Below are positions 1 to 11,079 of a stretch of DNA of 64,000 nt, one piece after another; positions within the stretch are counted from its first letter, which is position 1, and every line of letters starts with the position of its first letter. Source of the stretch: Caprimulgus europaeus. Taxonomy: Eukaryota > Chordata > Aves > Caprimulgiformes > Caprimulgidae. A model generated the notes under the pieces. The model had not been told where the DNA came from and did not search any database. It saw only the letters and a list, made by a program, of their open reading frames with translations. Where the stretch lies: positions 38,073,295 to 38,137,294 of the forward strand of contig OU015524.1 of the NCBI GenBank assembly GCA_907165065.1. Reading direction: 5' to 3'. Position numbers and translations under genes: made by a program.

Positions 1-7
1 ATCTTAC

Positions 8-85
8 CTCCATTGAAAATCACCTCTCCAAGACAGTCTCTAGGTACTTTAGATGCACAGCGCTTGTGACAGTTGAATCTGCAAT
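8..85 (-). CDS. PRKD3: PRKD3 coding exon 6 (end of C1b zinc finger)
   Basis: This exon encodes residues about 304-329 and completes the second C1 domain. The read-through is [14 protein letters not shown], then a PRDC cysteine, then LGEVIFNG. The Cys and His residues fit the second half of the HX12CX2CXnCX2CX4HX2CX7C pattern. On the minus strand the acceptor is ...tattttag before base 85 and the donor is gtaaga after base 8. It enters in phase 2 and leaves in phase 1, matching the neighbouring exon. The PH and kinase domains of the orthologue (about 560 further residues) lie left of the window, so the gene is truncated by the edge and not broken. Confidence 0.93.
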
Positions 86-2899
86 CTAAAATAGAAGATA
101 AATAAGCCCACGATACCAGAATCTTACTCCTACTCAGACACTAACATTCCATCATTCACTACCTCCATCAGAAGCTTCAGTTCAGATTCATACATTTGCA
201 TGTAACTGAAGCCAGCACCAATGAGGTTACCTGCAGACAGAAGTTAACAATCTTGTCCTGATGTCACATGTTGATTTGCCCCATCACCATTTATTATGTT
301 AGCACTTCCCCTTCCAGTACAAAATAGTTTTATACTTCTCTAGCTTTCTCTGCCTGTAGTTATTTTTTCCATTATGATATATTTTTTCCCATTCTCTCAT
401 CTGTTCCACATCCTTTTTTCCATTGCTGTATGATTTACATGTCTCATCTCTATCATTTTTACTCACCTGCTGCCTAAGACTTGCAGCCATCAGAGCCTCT
501 AGGATCACACACCTGTATGACAGAGCAAACATGCTCTGCAATAAATCCCAAAGTCCAGTTCCCCTAACATTAGGATTACAGATTTGGCTGAACACTGAAG
601 CTCCATTTCTGCCTGCTGACACAGGCCAGACAGGATAACATTATGTCTAGATCTGGCCTGATGTGGAGATGGAATCTAACCTGGATGTGTGCCATTTCTG
701 CTTCTGAGGTGCCAGATGCAGCCTACTGAACAAAGTCCAGCATACAACATCAGTGGTATGAACAGGAATTTCCTTTATTAGCAGCATCGCTCTAATTTTC
801 AACTCCGTATCAATATTGTGAATTTCAAAACTCCCTCCCACCCCCACAACTGTTTTCAAATTGATAATTTAGCCTCTTTCTTCTATCCAAAGAAAGCTCA
901 TTGTGCTTTCTTTTTAAGCCCAGACAAGAGAAAAAAATCATTATCTCTCCATTTGTAGTAGCAGAGAAGCCAAACCCTGGAGCAAAATACAATCCTGCTC
1001 AGCTTCTGAGTGCCTATGAGGAAGCACCCTAGGAGACCAGTGAACTGTCCCTTCTGTAGCAATGTTCTCAGTCCATATTATGGAATATGGTTACTTCACT
1101 AGTTTGAAGCGGGCTGGAAGAAACAAAGACATTTCAAATCCTACCAGGGAACTAGGAAGACTAAGAGCAAGTCAACTCTAATAAATTAAACTACCTCCAG
1201 AAACATTCTTGGTTACTGCAATGCAACTCTCTAGTCCAGTAAACAGTTAGAAACATCCCGTAGCATGCTTCTGGCCCACAGCATTAGCACAATCCCAAGC
1301 AGTTCCCAGGTCTAGTTCATAAATCAGAGTATCCCATGAAATTGTTCCCAACAAGCAGTCTGCATACAGCCACCCAGGCTGGGATGCTAAGAAAACCTGT
1401 TCATGAGCACAGGTCATTTTGTCCCAGTCAACCTCATTGTCCAGGAATGTTCCAGGGCACATTTAATTTAATCACCACAAATATAGCCTTAGCATCTCAA
1501 AGATCATCCTCAAGAGTCCAAGTATAAGCCTGGATAAATTCAAGAAATTCAGGGCTCTTATGGGGTACTCAGGAACATGGAACTGCTGAAAGACCCCAAG
1601 CTTTGGGAATGTGCACAAGGAAGTCAGTAGGAAATCTTAGGAATCTGTAGGAGAAAGCAGTATGAAACCATTTTGATTGTTTGATATCAACTCCTGATAT
1701 ATTAAAAATACATATAAGATCATACTGCATAAATGGAGGCCTACTAATATACCTGTTTCTGTTCTGTGAGTATACATAACATTTCTCTAGGCTTGTTTTC
1801 CATACATAAATGCTATTTTTATCCAGTCATTCACTTCACTGAAAATGATGTGGTAGCCTCATTTGTTCACCTGGATATACAGTCACAACTGTGTATGGTC
1901 AGTAGCATCTATATGTTAAAACTGTAAAGTATCTTTTTCAGGCTTCATTATTTGTGTATTACATGTGTCTAAGAGACAAACTGACTGGAAAAAAACAAAA
2001 CAAAACAAAAACAGTTCAGGATGCAGACTTCAAACAGGCTACAAAGACTGTAAATTAATAAAAACAGACATGAAAGATGAAACTACCTCCTTACTTACGT
2101 GAGACCAGTATTTTTAGTCAAAAGAAAGTTAACACAGCTGTAATCTTACAATTGTTGTTCTCCTCTACTAAAGAAAACTAAAAATGTATTAAGCAACCTC
2201 TTCAAAATGTTGACCTTCAGTACTCACATTTGACAAACTCACATGAGAGAAATGGAAAGTCCTTTCCATATTGTTTATGATTCACCACTACAGTTTTATT
2301 TCCTGCAACAAAGCTGACAGATCTGCACTTTCCAGCAACAAAGAGCTGGAAGAAGATCACAATGTCATAGTTATGCCCTGGGAACTGCATGGAAGAGACT
2401 GAGAGCTGAAGTCATGCATCTTAATATATGCTAAATAAAAAACATGCAGCTGATGAAGTCTCAGCTAGTTCAGGAAAGGCACCAACCTGTATAAAACCTT
2501 TCCAAAAAGATAATAATTAGTATTCTATACTAGAATAATATAATGAAAACTTACAAATTCTGTAGTGATGAGTCTAGAAGACAGACATTGAACAAAATGA
2601 AGTATTTCCCATAAAAAATGGTATTAAAAAAATTCATTTAGAATTATCCTTCTAGAATGAAGGTGTTCCCAATGTACATGTGATTAAATCTTATTTTTCA
2701 GAACAATGTACAATGCACAGTCTACAAAATGAAAACGAGGGCTGCTGTAATCCTCTCAAAAATATGCAATTTTTCAAAAATGATACTGCCCCATTTGGCA
2801 GTATTCAGCCTTCTGTCAATCAAAACATAAGCTGAAATCAGTTTTAAATACAAGACCTTTACTGAATTTTATCGCTGCGTCAGAACATTAAATGTTTAC
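86..2899 (-). other. PRKD3 intron, no recognised element
   Basis: AT-rich intronic sequence between the last two PRKD3 exons in the window. I see short A-runs (for example near 1990) and scattered short chance open frames on both strands, none with coding character or a recognisable domain. No CR1 tail or tandem repeat is evident. Confidence 0.7.
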
Positions 2900-3089
2900 C
2901 TTTACACTGCATTCCTTGGCGAAAAAGGCCCTTGAGCAGTCGTTTGCAATACTGGCATATGGTGGGACGAGTGTAAGAGTGAACAGCAAAGGTGTGCGGA
3001 ACCTTCACTCTGCAAAGCACCATCTTTTCCATCCAGATGGGACGTCCACTCCAGGAGGGAATCCTCTTACTAGGTTCTGGACAACAGCG
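2900..3089 (-). CDS. PRKD3: PRKD3 coding exon 5 (start of C1b)
   Basis: This exon encodes residues about 241-303. It starts [19 protein letters not shown] and runs into the C1b domain, whose first His is residue 272 ([17 protein letters not shown]), followed by [13 protein letters not shown]1b is the domain that binds diacylglycerol or phorbol ester and recruits protein kinase D to membranes. On the minus strand the acceptor is ttctttattgcag before base 3089 and the donor is gtaaac after base 2900. The exon is 190 bp and ends in phase 1. A CR1 copy begins only about 40 bp upstream of this acceptor, so the polypyrimidine tract sits in a very short unique strip. The sequence just before EPSKR differs from the human residues I recall. 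Confidence 0.95.
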
Positions 3090-3125
3090 CTGCAATAAAG
3101 AAGGTATACACAATTTCCACCAGAA

Positions 3126-4410
3126 CAGTCCTACTGCCATTGTATTTGAAAAGTCCTGGCAGTCAAGTGAAGTCCCTGGTGACTGGAAAAAGGGAAACAT
3201 TGCACCCACTTTTAAAAAGGGTAGAAAGGAAAACTCTGGGAACTACTGACCTGTCAGCCTCACCTCTGTGCCTGGGAGAACCATGGAACAGATCCTCCTA
3301 GAAGCTATGCTGAGGCACATGGAGGACAGGGAGGCGATTCAAGACAGCCAGCATGGCTCCACCAAGGGCAAGTCCTGCCTGACCAACCTAGGGGCCTTCT
3401 ATGATGGAGTGACTACATCAGTGGACAAGGGAAGAGCCATGGATGTCATCTACCGGGACTTCTCTAAGACCTTTGACACAGTTCCGTACAAGATCCTTCT
3501 CTCTAAATTGGAGAGATATTGATTTGATGGGTTGACTGTTCAGTGGATGAGGAACTGGTTGGATGGTCGCATCCAGAGGGTAGTGGTCAATGGCTCAATG
3601 TCCAGATGGAAATCGGTGACAAGCGGTGTCCCTCAGGGCTCCATATTGGAAGCAGCACTGTTTAATATCTTCATCAATGACACAGACAGTGGGATAGAGG
3701 GCACCTTCAGCGAGTTTCCTGATGACACCAAGCTGAGTGGTGTGGCTGACATGCCTGAGGGACAAGATGCCATCCAGAGGGACCTGGACAAGCTCGAGAA
3801 GTGGGCCTCTGTGAACCTCATGAGGTTCAACATGGCCAAGTGCAAGGTCCTGCACCTGGGTCAGGGCAATACCAAGCATCAATACAGGCTGGGGCATGAA
3901 GACGTTGAGAGCAGCCCTGCGGAAAAGGACTTTGGGGTACTACTGGATGAAAAGCTGGACGTGAGATGGCAATGTGCACTCGCAGCCAAGAAGGCCAACC
4001 ATATCCTGGGCTGCATGACAAGAAGCATGGCCAGCAGGTTGAGGGAGGTGATTCTGACTCTTTACTCTGCTCACATGAGACCCCACCTGGAGTACTGCAT
4101 CCTGCTCTGGAGTTCTCAGCACAGGAAAGACATGGACCTGTTGGAGCAGGTCCAGAGGTGGGCCACAAAAATGATCAGAGGGATGGAACACCTCTCCTGT
4201 GAAGAAAAGCTGAGAGAGTTGGGGTTGTTCAGCCTGGAGAAGAGAAGGCTCCAGGGTGACACTGCAGTCTTTCAGTACTTAAAGGGGGCCTATAAGAAAG
4301 GTGGGGACAGACTTTTTAGCAGGGCCTGTAGTGATAAGACAAGGGGTAACAGTTGTAAACTAAAAGAGGGGAGATTTAAACTAGATGTAAGGGAGAAATG
4401 GGGGTGTTGG
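3126..4410 (+). mobile_element. CR1 LINE fragment, ORF2 reverse-transcriptase region, inactive
   Basis: The plus strand reads through a degenerate CR1 ORF2: the strip before the RT ([17 protein letters not shown]), the RT fingers and palm, and the C-terminal region ([36 protein letters not shown]). It lacks the 5' half and, at the right, fades after GRFKLDVRE without the CR1 3' UTR tail. It is disabled by in-frame stops at 3247 (TGA where a CGA Arg codon is expected) and at 3520 (TGA where a Gly codon is expected). The RT active-site block reads FPDD where the family has FADD. It lies antisense to PRKD3 inside an intron and abuts the exon 5 acceptor. Confidence 0.9.
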
Positions 4411-5937
4411 CTAAGAAAGTGACTGGATAAGAAAGCAACTTGTCCAAAAAGCTTTAAGAGGACATTCTGGTATTCTAAAACAAATCCAAGAAAACAACAG
4501 ACAGAAAAGCCTTGAAGAGAGCAGAAAAGTATGTATGAATCTTAATTTCCACAGAAACTAAAGTGCTAAAAATTCATTCTTAGGACTTTTTATTTTTTAA
4601 GCAACCAGGCAAGGTTTGCAGAGAGCACATGCAGACCCCCATACAGGGGATAAAATGGAAAACACTGCAGGTAGGCAAACCAAAATCCAATCGTTACCTC
4701 AAGCTATCAGTTTTAGGTTAGTTAGGCAAAAATATTTAGAAAATTTTAAAATAATTTTGAAAATTAAACCTCACAAAAATCTTTGAAATTAAGTGAAAAA
4801 GAAGTTGGCAATTAGAACAAAAAAGGCACACTGAACTTTCAGCAGGATAAATTCAGTTACCTACATCTACAGAAATATGTAAAGGATCATGGCCTTGTAT
4901 ATCTGACCAAATGCAGTTTAAGAGTGCTGAAAGATGAACCACAAATACGATAATATATCATCTAAGCCAAGTATTCGAAATAGGATAGCAAAGAACAGGT
5001 GTCAGAGAGGTATTAAACACACAGAAATTATAAACATAAATCCTGTGACAGGAGAAATGCTGACAGTTCTATGTTCACTAAATAAATCTTACCAATAGTT
5101 ATAAATATCAGAATAAATATTTTTTGTGACTCAAGACTAGGCTTTGTAGCTTCTTGCTTAAAAAAAAAAAAAAAAAATGTTCTTGAACTAGACAACTTAT
5201 ACAATTTATATTTTCAACTATGGTAAGAATTGTTACACTGTAAAGTAATAGTATTACTATTAACCAGGAAAGTGTCAAAAGCACTGCATTTACCCCACAG
5301 TGAAAGCAGCAATAAAACAAATGGATCAAATCGCTGCCTGTTCTGTCTTATGATCCCAATACAGTTGCAGTATAATCAATAACCTCTCAGCAATCATCAT
5401 CACCATTATAACAAAGAACTATTATGGATGACGGTTTTTACTGTAAGATTTCATCCCCTACACCCTCCTTGATTGGGATTGGGTTTTTTTAGATTAACTT
5501 TGTGAAAAGCTTAACAGTATATCAGGAACACTCTTCTCTCCTAGCATAAAATATTACAGTTTGTACTGCTTTCGCCAAGTAACTATTCTATACTGATACT
5601 GTAATTACAGAATGAATCTGTATTACAAAGAAGGCAAGGTGTTTTATCACTCCTGAAACCAAAGTTCTCAGAGTACATATAACCATGAGTGACAGCCTAA
5701 TAACAAAGTTATGCATAAAAGTTATAACTTACTTCCTGTTTTATTTATCACAATAATAATAGTTACCAGTATATGTCACAGTCTAAGACTCACCAGATTT
5801 AAAAATTAACTAAAGCCAATCATAATGGTTAAGCTCAACTCCCTCATACTCATTATGAGCCACTTGCAACACTATCTAGTTCCCCAGAGGTTAAAGGATT
5901 TAAAACCAGAAATTGCTTCCCCTTTCACATCACATAC
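4411..5937 (-). other. PRKD3 intron remainder
   Basis: AT-rich intron between the CR1 fragment and the next PRKD3 exon. It contains an 18-A run at 5160-5177. I see no coding or RNA gene here. Confidence 0.65.
5160..5177 (+). repeat. Poly(A) tract, 18 bp
   Basis: Uninterrupted A run in the intron. It is not preceded by a recognisable SINE or LINE tail, so it is a simple repeat rather than a retroposon end. Confidence 0.85.
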
Positions 5938-6095
5938 TTCTTCAGAGGCAGAGGATGAATATTCAGCTTGTGCTGGTCTTGGTACTGAAAGCCCTGCTCC
6001 TGGTAAAGACACGTTAGACAGACGCCTCTTTCTCACTCCACTGCAGTTATTTGGAATCTTGAAGGCACATCGCTTATGATAGTTTAACCCACAAC
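5938..6095 (-). CDS. PRKD3: PRKD3 coding exon 4 (end of C1a, basic linker)
   Basis: This exon encodes residues about 188-240. It opens [18 protein letters not shown], completing the first C1 zinc finger with its last Cys at about residue 205. It continues with [14 protein letters not shown], a basic linker whose RRLSNVS resembles a basophilic phosphorylation site, and a Ser-rich end ([10 protein letters not shown]). On the minus strand the acceptor is ctctctttcag and the donor is gtatgtg. Phase 2 entry and phase 0 exit fit both neighbours. The linker is slightly shorter than the human one as recalled (fewer residues between PRP and the exon end). Confidence 0.93.
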
Positions 6096-6774
6096 CTGAA
6101 AGAGAGCATTCAAAGTAACAAAAACAGTACTAATATTTTGATAAAGCAGTTAAAAAGGTGATCCTGGAATCGGTAAAGGCAGAAATAGATTGTTCTGTTA
6201 ATTTTTTTTATTTTAGTGTTCTTGATGCGATTCACAGAACCAGCTTCTTTTGCAGTACTTGCTATAATGCTGGTCTCCAGTAAGCCCAGCCACAGAAACA
6301 AGGTCTAAGACTCAGAAGCAGCTGATTGCCCTCCTCACTTCTCCCCCCACCAGGAGGCTTTCATCACTCCCTCGCTTTGGAGCAAAAGAGCCCAGGAGAA
6401 GCCAGGGAGCAGGCAGCACCAGTACCTGACAGCAGGCTGCAGAGTGCTCCACAGCCAGCTGGATGAAAGCCATAAGGAAAGGGATTCCCCTTTGGGAGTC
6501 TCTCCAAATATGTGCTCCTTGTTCAAAGAACACATGCCTGTCAGCTAGTTATTTTTTTTTCCAAAGTGGGGAACAAGAACACTTCTTAAGTCATTTGTCC
6601 AAGGTCACACATAGTTTGTGTTAAAGCCAGGATCAGAACTCAGGTTTCCCAATGCACAACCTCTTCCAGCTCTATGGAATATCACATTTATCAAATGCTA
6701 ACACATTGAACAAGATACAACTTATTCTTCCTCATCTTATATAGATATACATACACAAAAATTTACAGACTTAC
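6096..6774 (-). other. PRKD3 intron with MIR
   Basis: Short intron between the two C1a exons. Its only recognisable element is the MIR copy near 6560-6677, and the rest is unassigned. Confidence 0.65.
6560..6677 (+). repeat. MIR-type SINE core
   Basis: The stretch around TGTCCAAGGTCACACATAG followed by AAGCCAGGATCAGAACTCAG matches the conserved core of MIR, an ancient tRNA-derived SINE of amniotes, in forward orientation. It sits about 100 bp beyond the donor of the C1a exon. It is diverged and lacks a clear A-box or tail, as expected for a very old copy. Confidence 0.72.
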
Positions 6775-6906
6775 CTTCACATTTTAATCCTTGTCGTACC
6801 AAACCCCAAAGCATCTCTCCACAGTAGTCACAAAAAGTAGGAGCCTTGTAGGAATGCACATAAAGTGCATGAGGACGAATCTGGAAATCTTCAACTGTAG
6901 CCAAAG
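6775..6906 (-). CDS. PRKD3: PRKD3 coding exon 3 (start of C1a)
   Basis: This exon encodes residues about 144-187: [20 protein letters not shown], then [20 protein letters not shown] and LKCE. The first C1 His is about residue 156, and the CDYC pair and the next Cys are in place. This is the first of the two C1 fingers of the protein kinase D family. On the minus strand the acceptor is ...tttaaaag and the donor is gtaagt. The acceptor has a weak pyrimidine tract (an A run precedes AG), but the phase (2 in, 1 out) and the protein match fix it. Confidence 0.94.
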
Positions 6907-8630
6907 CTTTTAAAAAATTGCAGTAAGTTATGGTTCTTGCCACAGGATTAACAAGGATTTATGGAAAGAATATGTTGTTTTTAAAATGGCAGATCCAACA
7001 AACACTAATGCGCTGTTCAGACATGAGTGTTTTACTGTATACCACTTAAATATGCATTTAGAAGATTACATAGTTTTCAGTAAGCTTTTTTAGTGAAGAA
7101 AAAATCCTATTGGATTCTGTAGGCTAATGGCCACAACCAATCAACAGGACAAGTCACAATGTTAAAAACCCCACTAAGTTGAAAATGCAAATACAACAAG
7201 CTTTGCTTAAATCAATTTAACAGTAAACATTTGAAAGAGTAACTTGATTTTCAAGCTGTTTTGTAAGCTACAAAATGTTCAAAGGACAGTTCCTCAGGTT
7301 AGATTTTTATCTTCTAAAGGATTTTTTCAATAAAAGTTTATTAGATTGAACTCTGAGTATATCAAAACAGAACTCTGGATAGAATTTCCATGGAACACTG
7401 GAAATGTCACCAGTAATGCCCTTTTCCTTAAACAGACAGATATGTTTAAATGAATTTTCTGTCCTGTTTCTTTGGAATGTAAAAAAAAAAAAAAAATACT
7501 GTTTTACACCCAACATCACCTTGCCCTGACAGCTACTATTCTTTGATCAAATATGTATCAACACTTCATATTCAGATTCTCATGTCTCAGTGTGAGAGTT
7601 TCACTAAAACCCTAGTGAAATAGATTTACATGGTTTCAAAATGCCTCAGTTTCTGGTGGCCTGTCTGTTTACAGGGAAACTGGCAGCAATTGTCAAGAAT
7701 AGGCACACACAACAAGTTTTCCAAATATGCCATTCTCCAGAAGCAATGAAAAGCTCAAACCAAGATGATCAACTACTGAATACCCTAGACATGCCTAGAA
7801 CAGTAGGTCCTGAAATGCAGCCAAGGAACTCAGCCTTATGAATCTGGAAATCACACTTTATTGAACCAATTTACAAATCTAATTCTATGACAGCCAAGAG
7901 ATCTCCCTTTCTAGAACATAATCTCAGTTTAGCACTTAGTCCTCAAAGTCTGAAAGAACTGCTCAGTACTAATCCAGCTTTTATTTGTAGTTTAACTACA
8001 GCTGGCTTTTGGCTGAATTTGACAGGGTATTCATGAAACACACAATTCAAACTAGCTAAGGTTTGGAGACTCTTGTCCTTTTTACTGAAGAGTATTACAG
8101 GTTAACAACCACCACTCTAAGGACTTCACCATTTAAAAGAAACTCTTTTAAAGCACTACAGTGACCTTAAGAGTATGTCCTTATAGGTATGATTCTGCAA
8201 CTATGTTTATATGAAGCCTTTTAGCAGTATAAACCACCAATGGTAAAAGCTACAGAACAAAATTATAGATCTAAGCAAAAGAAAGCCAACAACAGGGTTG
8301 AAAGACCAACTTCTGAATTCTACCTGCATTTCAGCTTCAATAACTATAATAAAAAACATTATAATTATAAATTCATATTCTTGTAATTCAGATTTATCTA
8401 TGATAATAAAACTGAAGAAGATTAAAACATTACAATGAAACAATAACAAAACTGAGTACTGAAGCATCAGTACCATTTGGATTTTCTTGGAAACCTCCAC
8501 CCCAAAACAGTGACCCAGTATAAGACTTTAGTCAAAGAGCTCAAGGCAAGCATGATAACAATGTTCCATAAAGTCCTATTTTCTTAATCTACTGAATAAA
8601 GCATTGTTCCACTGTTACAACAATACCTAC
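6907..8630 (-). other. PRKD3 intron, no recognised element
   Basis: AT-rich intron with a run of 13 or more A residues near 7482. I see no repeat family or RNA gene that I can name. Confidence 0.65.
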
Positions 8631-8769
8631 CAGAAAGTACAACCTCAACAAGATCTCCCTCGTGTATCTCTTCTGCTGACGTGATTCGTTGCAAAATATT
8701 ATCCGAGTTCAGGTCATGACGGAAGAGGAGAATTTTGTCATACATGCCAAAGAAACCACACTCTGGGAA
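8631..8769 (-). CDS. PRKD3: PRKD3 coding exon 2 (N-terminal domain)
   Basis: This exon encodes residues about 98-143: [20 protein letters not shown], then [20 protein letters not shown] and VEVVLS. It is the second half of the ubiquitin-like N-terminal domain that precedes C1a in the protein kinase D family. On the minus strand the acceptor is ctattgcag and the donor is gtaggt. It is 139 bp, entering in phase 0 and leaving in phase 1, which pairs with the CT at the start of the next exon to make Ala. Confidence 0.94.
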
Positions 8770-11079
8770 CTGCAATAGAAAGCAAACCCTAAATTAACAC
8801 ATATTCTTTTGATAATCCTGTCCATAAGTGTTTTTAGTAACAGCTACAAAACTCGAGCGTTTTAAGTGTTCCATGGAAACTGAAGCATTTTCTGAACTGA
8901 AATGTAGTTTTAAAAGGTAGACAGAGGAAAAAAACCACAACAAAACACCAAAGCAAAACATAAAACCCATCAATATCAACTTCTTCTCTGCTCCCCCCCA
9001 CCAACAGTTACACTTTTTTTTCCAAATCTGAAAAGAAGAAGTGTTAAGTTTTTTTGTTTCTTTGGGCTTTTAATGTCAGACCTGCATAATCAGTCTGGCA
9101 CATGAAAGCCAATGCAGATCTTTCTAACTTGGATACCACCACTTGTAACCCCTATTTCACAGACATTCTGTCTGCTCAAGACACTCCAGCAGCACCTGCC
9201 ACACTTTTTTTGAGGGGAAAGCCAAGAGAGGCTCCACGTCCTTGTTCTACAGCAGTTCAGATCTGCAGATGCAAGAAAAGGAAAACTCGATTCCCCACAA
9301 GGACAGAAGATGATATTGCAAAACCATATGGGGAAGAGATCCACTAAGTAACGCGCCATTTTTCCATGAGACTTGACTGAAAAATAGCTTTCTTATTCTG
9401 TATTTTCCCCACTCAAAATATTATCAAGTGCGAGTAAAGCTTCCTAAAATGAAAACTCACTCAGAAATACTTACTCAAAAGCAAACAGACAGTTCACAGA
9501 GAAAAAGAGCAGGAATAGGCCCTGGAGAGGAATCAACCAGCTCCTTTGGTCTTTTTGCTTAAACCACAATTCAAATTTGAGGTGGGAACACACACACAGT
9601 AGTGCTCCACAGGAGAAACAGGAAGAATATGGGGAAAAAACATGGAAAAGCACAAAACAAACTTTCAATTAATTAATTAGGTAATAGACTACAGTTTGGT
9701 AATTTAAGACTTGCACAGCCAATAAGCAACAGGGTATGAACTGCATGAAGCTTGTGGTATATTAATTGTCCTTAACTACAGTAGTTTCTACCAAATTAAA
9801 GACATAAATAAGGTCTCTGTCACACACATTGTTTTCACACTTTCTTCCCACTCAGAAAGAAAATAATTTCCTCTTTCCAGTAGCAACTTTATCCGAAATA
9901 TTAAGTTTGCCTTCCCTGTTTCGGTGTGCACATCCTACACATTTACATCACACATATTACTGTAGAATCTCCATGCTCTGGAAAGCACGCTATCTACTTG
10001 GACAGTCACACGGAGAGGAAGCATTTGTGCCATTTAACTCATGCAAAAACAAAAAGAACATCCCTACACATAATCCCCCATCCTAGTAACCAGATGTCAC
10101 ATAATCACATACCAAGAAGTACTTATTTTGAATGCTATGACCGTACGTACTCTCCATGTGCACCATTTACTCATTCTCATGTGCAAACTTAGATTTATGA
10201 AAATGCTTTAAACATACCACATTCATTTTGGTGACTAAAAAGCATTAGCTGACACAATAAACAAAAGTTACAGATGAATACTCAAATCCTCTTTGTGACA
10301 GCAAGTGTAATAATTAAAAATATGAGACATCACATTCCTTAGAAAGCAGCATCAACATTAATTCCAAAGTTTGTAAATTACAGTACAAAGCCTATAATTA
10401 AGATTTGGCTTTCAAATAAATTCCAGACAAAGGCTAAATTAATTTCTATGGAATAAAAGTACTGTAAATAAAGCAAAATAATCTTTTACAGATTGTTAGA
10501 AATGTTGGGATCAACATCCTCGTTTGGTTTTACATTAATTAAATTGACCTTTTAAGTTGTGTATCATGCATCTTTATGATACTGTAGTGACATGTTTTAC
10601 TGCCCTCTTCTCTCAAAACAAGTATATTACACATGGATTAAATGACTGGAAAAGTTTGTCTGGTTTTGTAACTGTAATATTTAACCTCATAAAAGATAAT
10701 TCCTCTGTTTACAAGCTTCAGCTTGATCAGTAGCTTCTGGACTAAGTTGCAGAATCACAAGCCCAGGCCTAACAAGGCAACAATAATCTATGCTAGTATT
10801 TATTGCAAGAAGTCTATCATTAAACACAGACTCTGTACATAGTTTCTATAGATATATGTGACAGACTTCACCCAGGGCATATTTTCCTATGCGTTGCACA
10901 CGCGTTATCTCAATTTCTGAAACAATAATTCCAAAATCTAAAAGTGTTAAGAGTAGAAATAACCTGTTCGTTGGTACTACAGAGTTGCAGTTGCTACAAG
11001 GTTCTCCTGAATCCACAACAGGGACAGGCATAGCTGAGGAACCTTGCAACAGCTCCCTTAGCTATCCTGCCCGATAGGT

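Noticed and set aside
9090..9360. Overlapping 80-90 codon frames on both strands
   Set aside because: No splice-site context or domain. They look like chance frames in slightly GC-richer intron.
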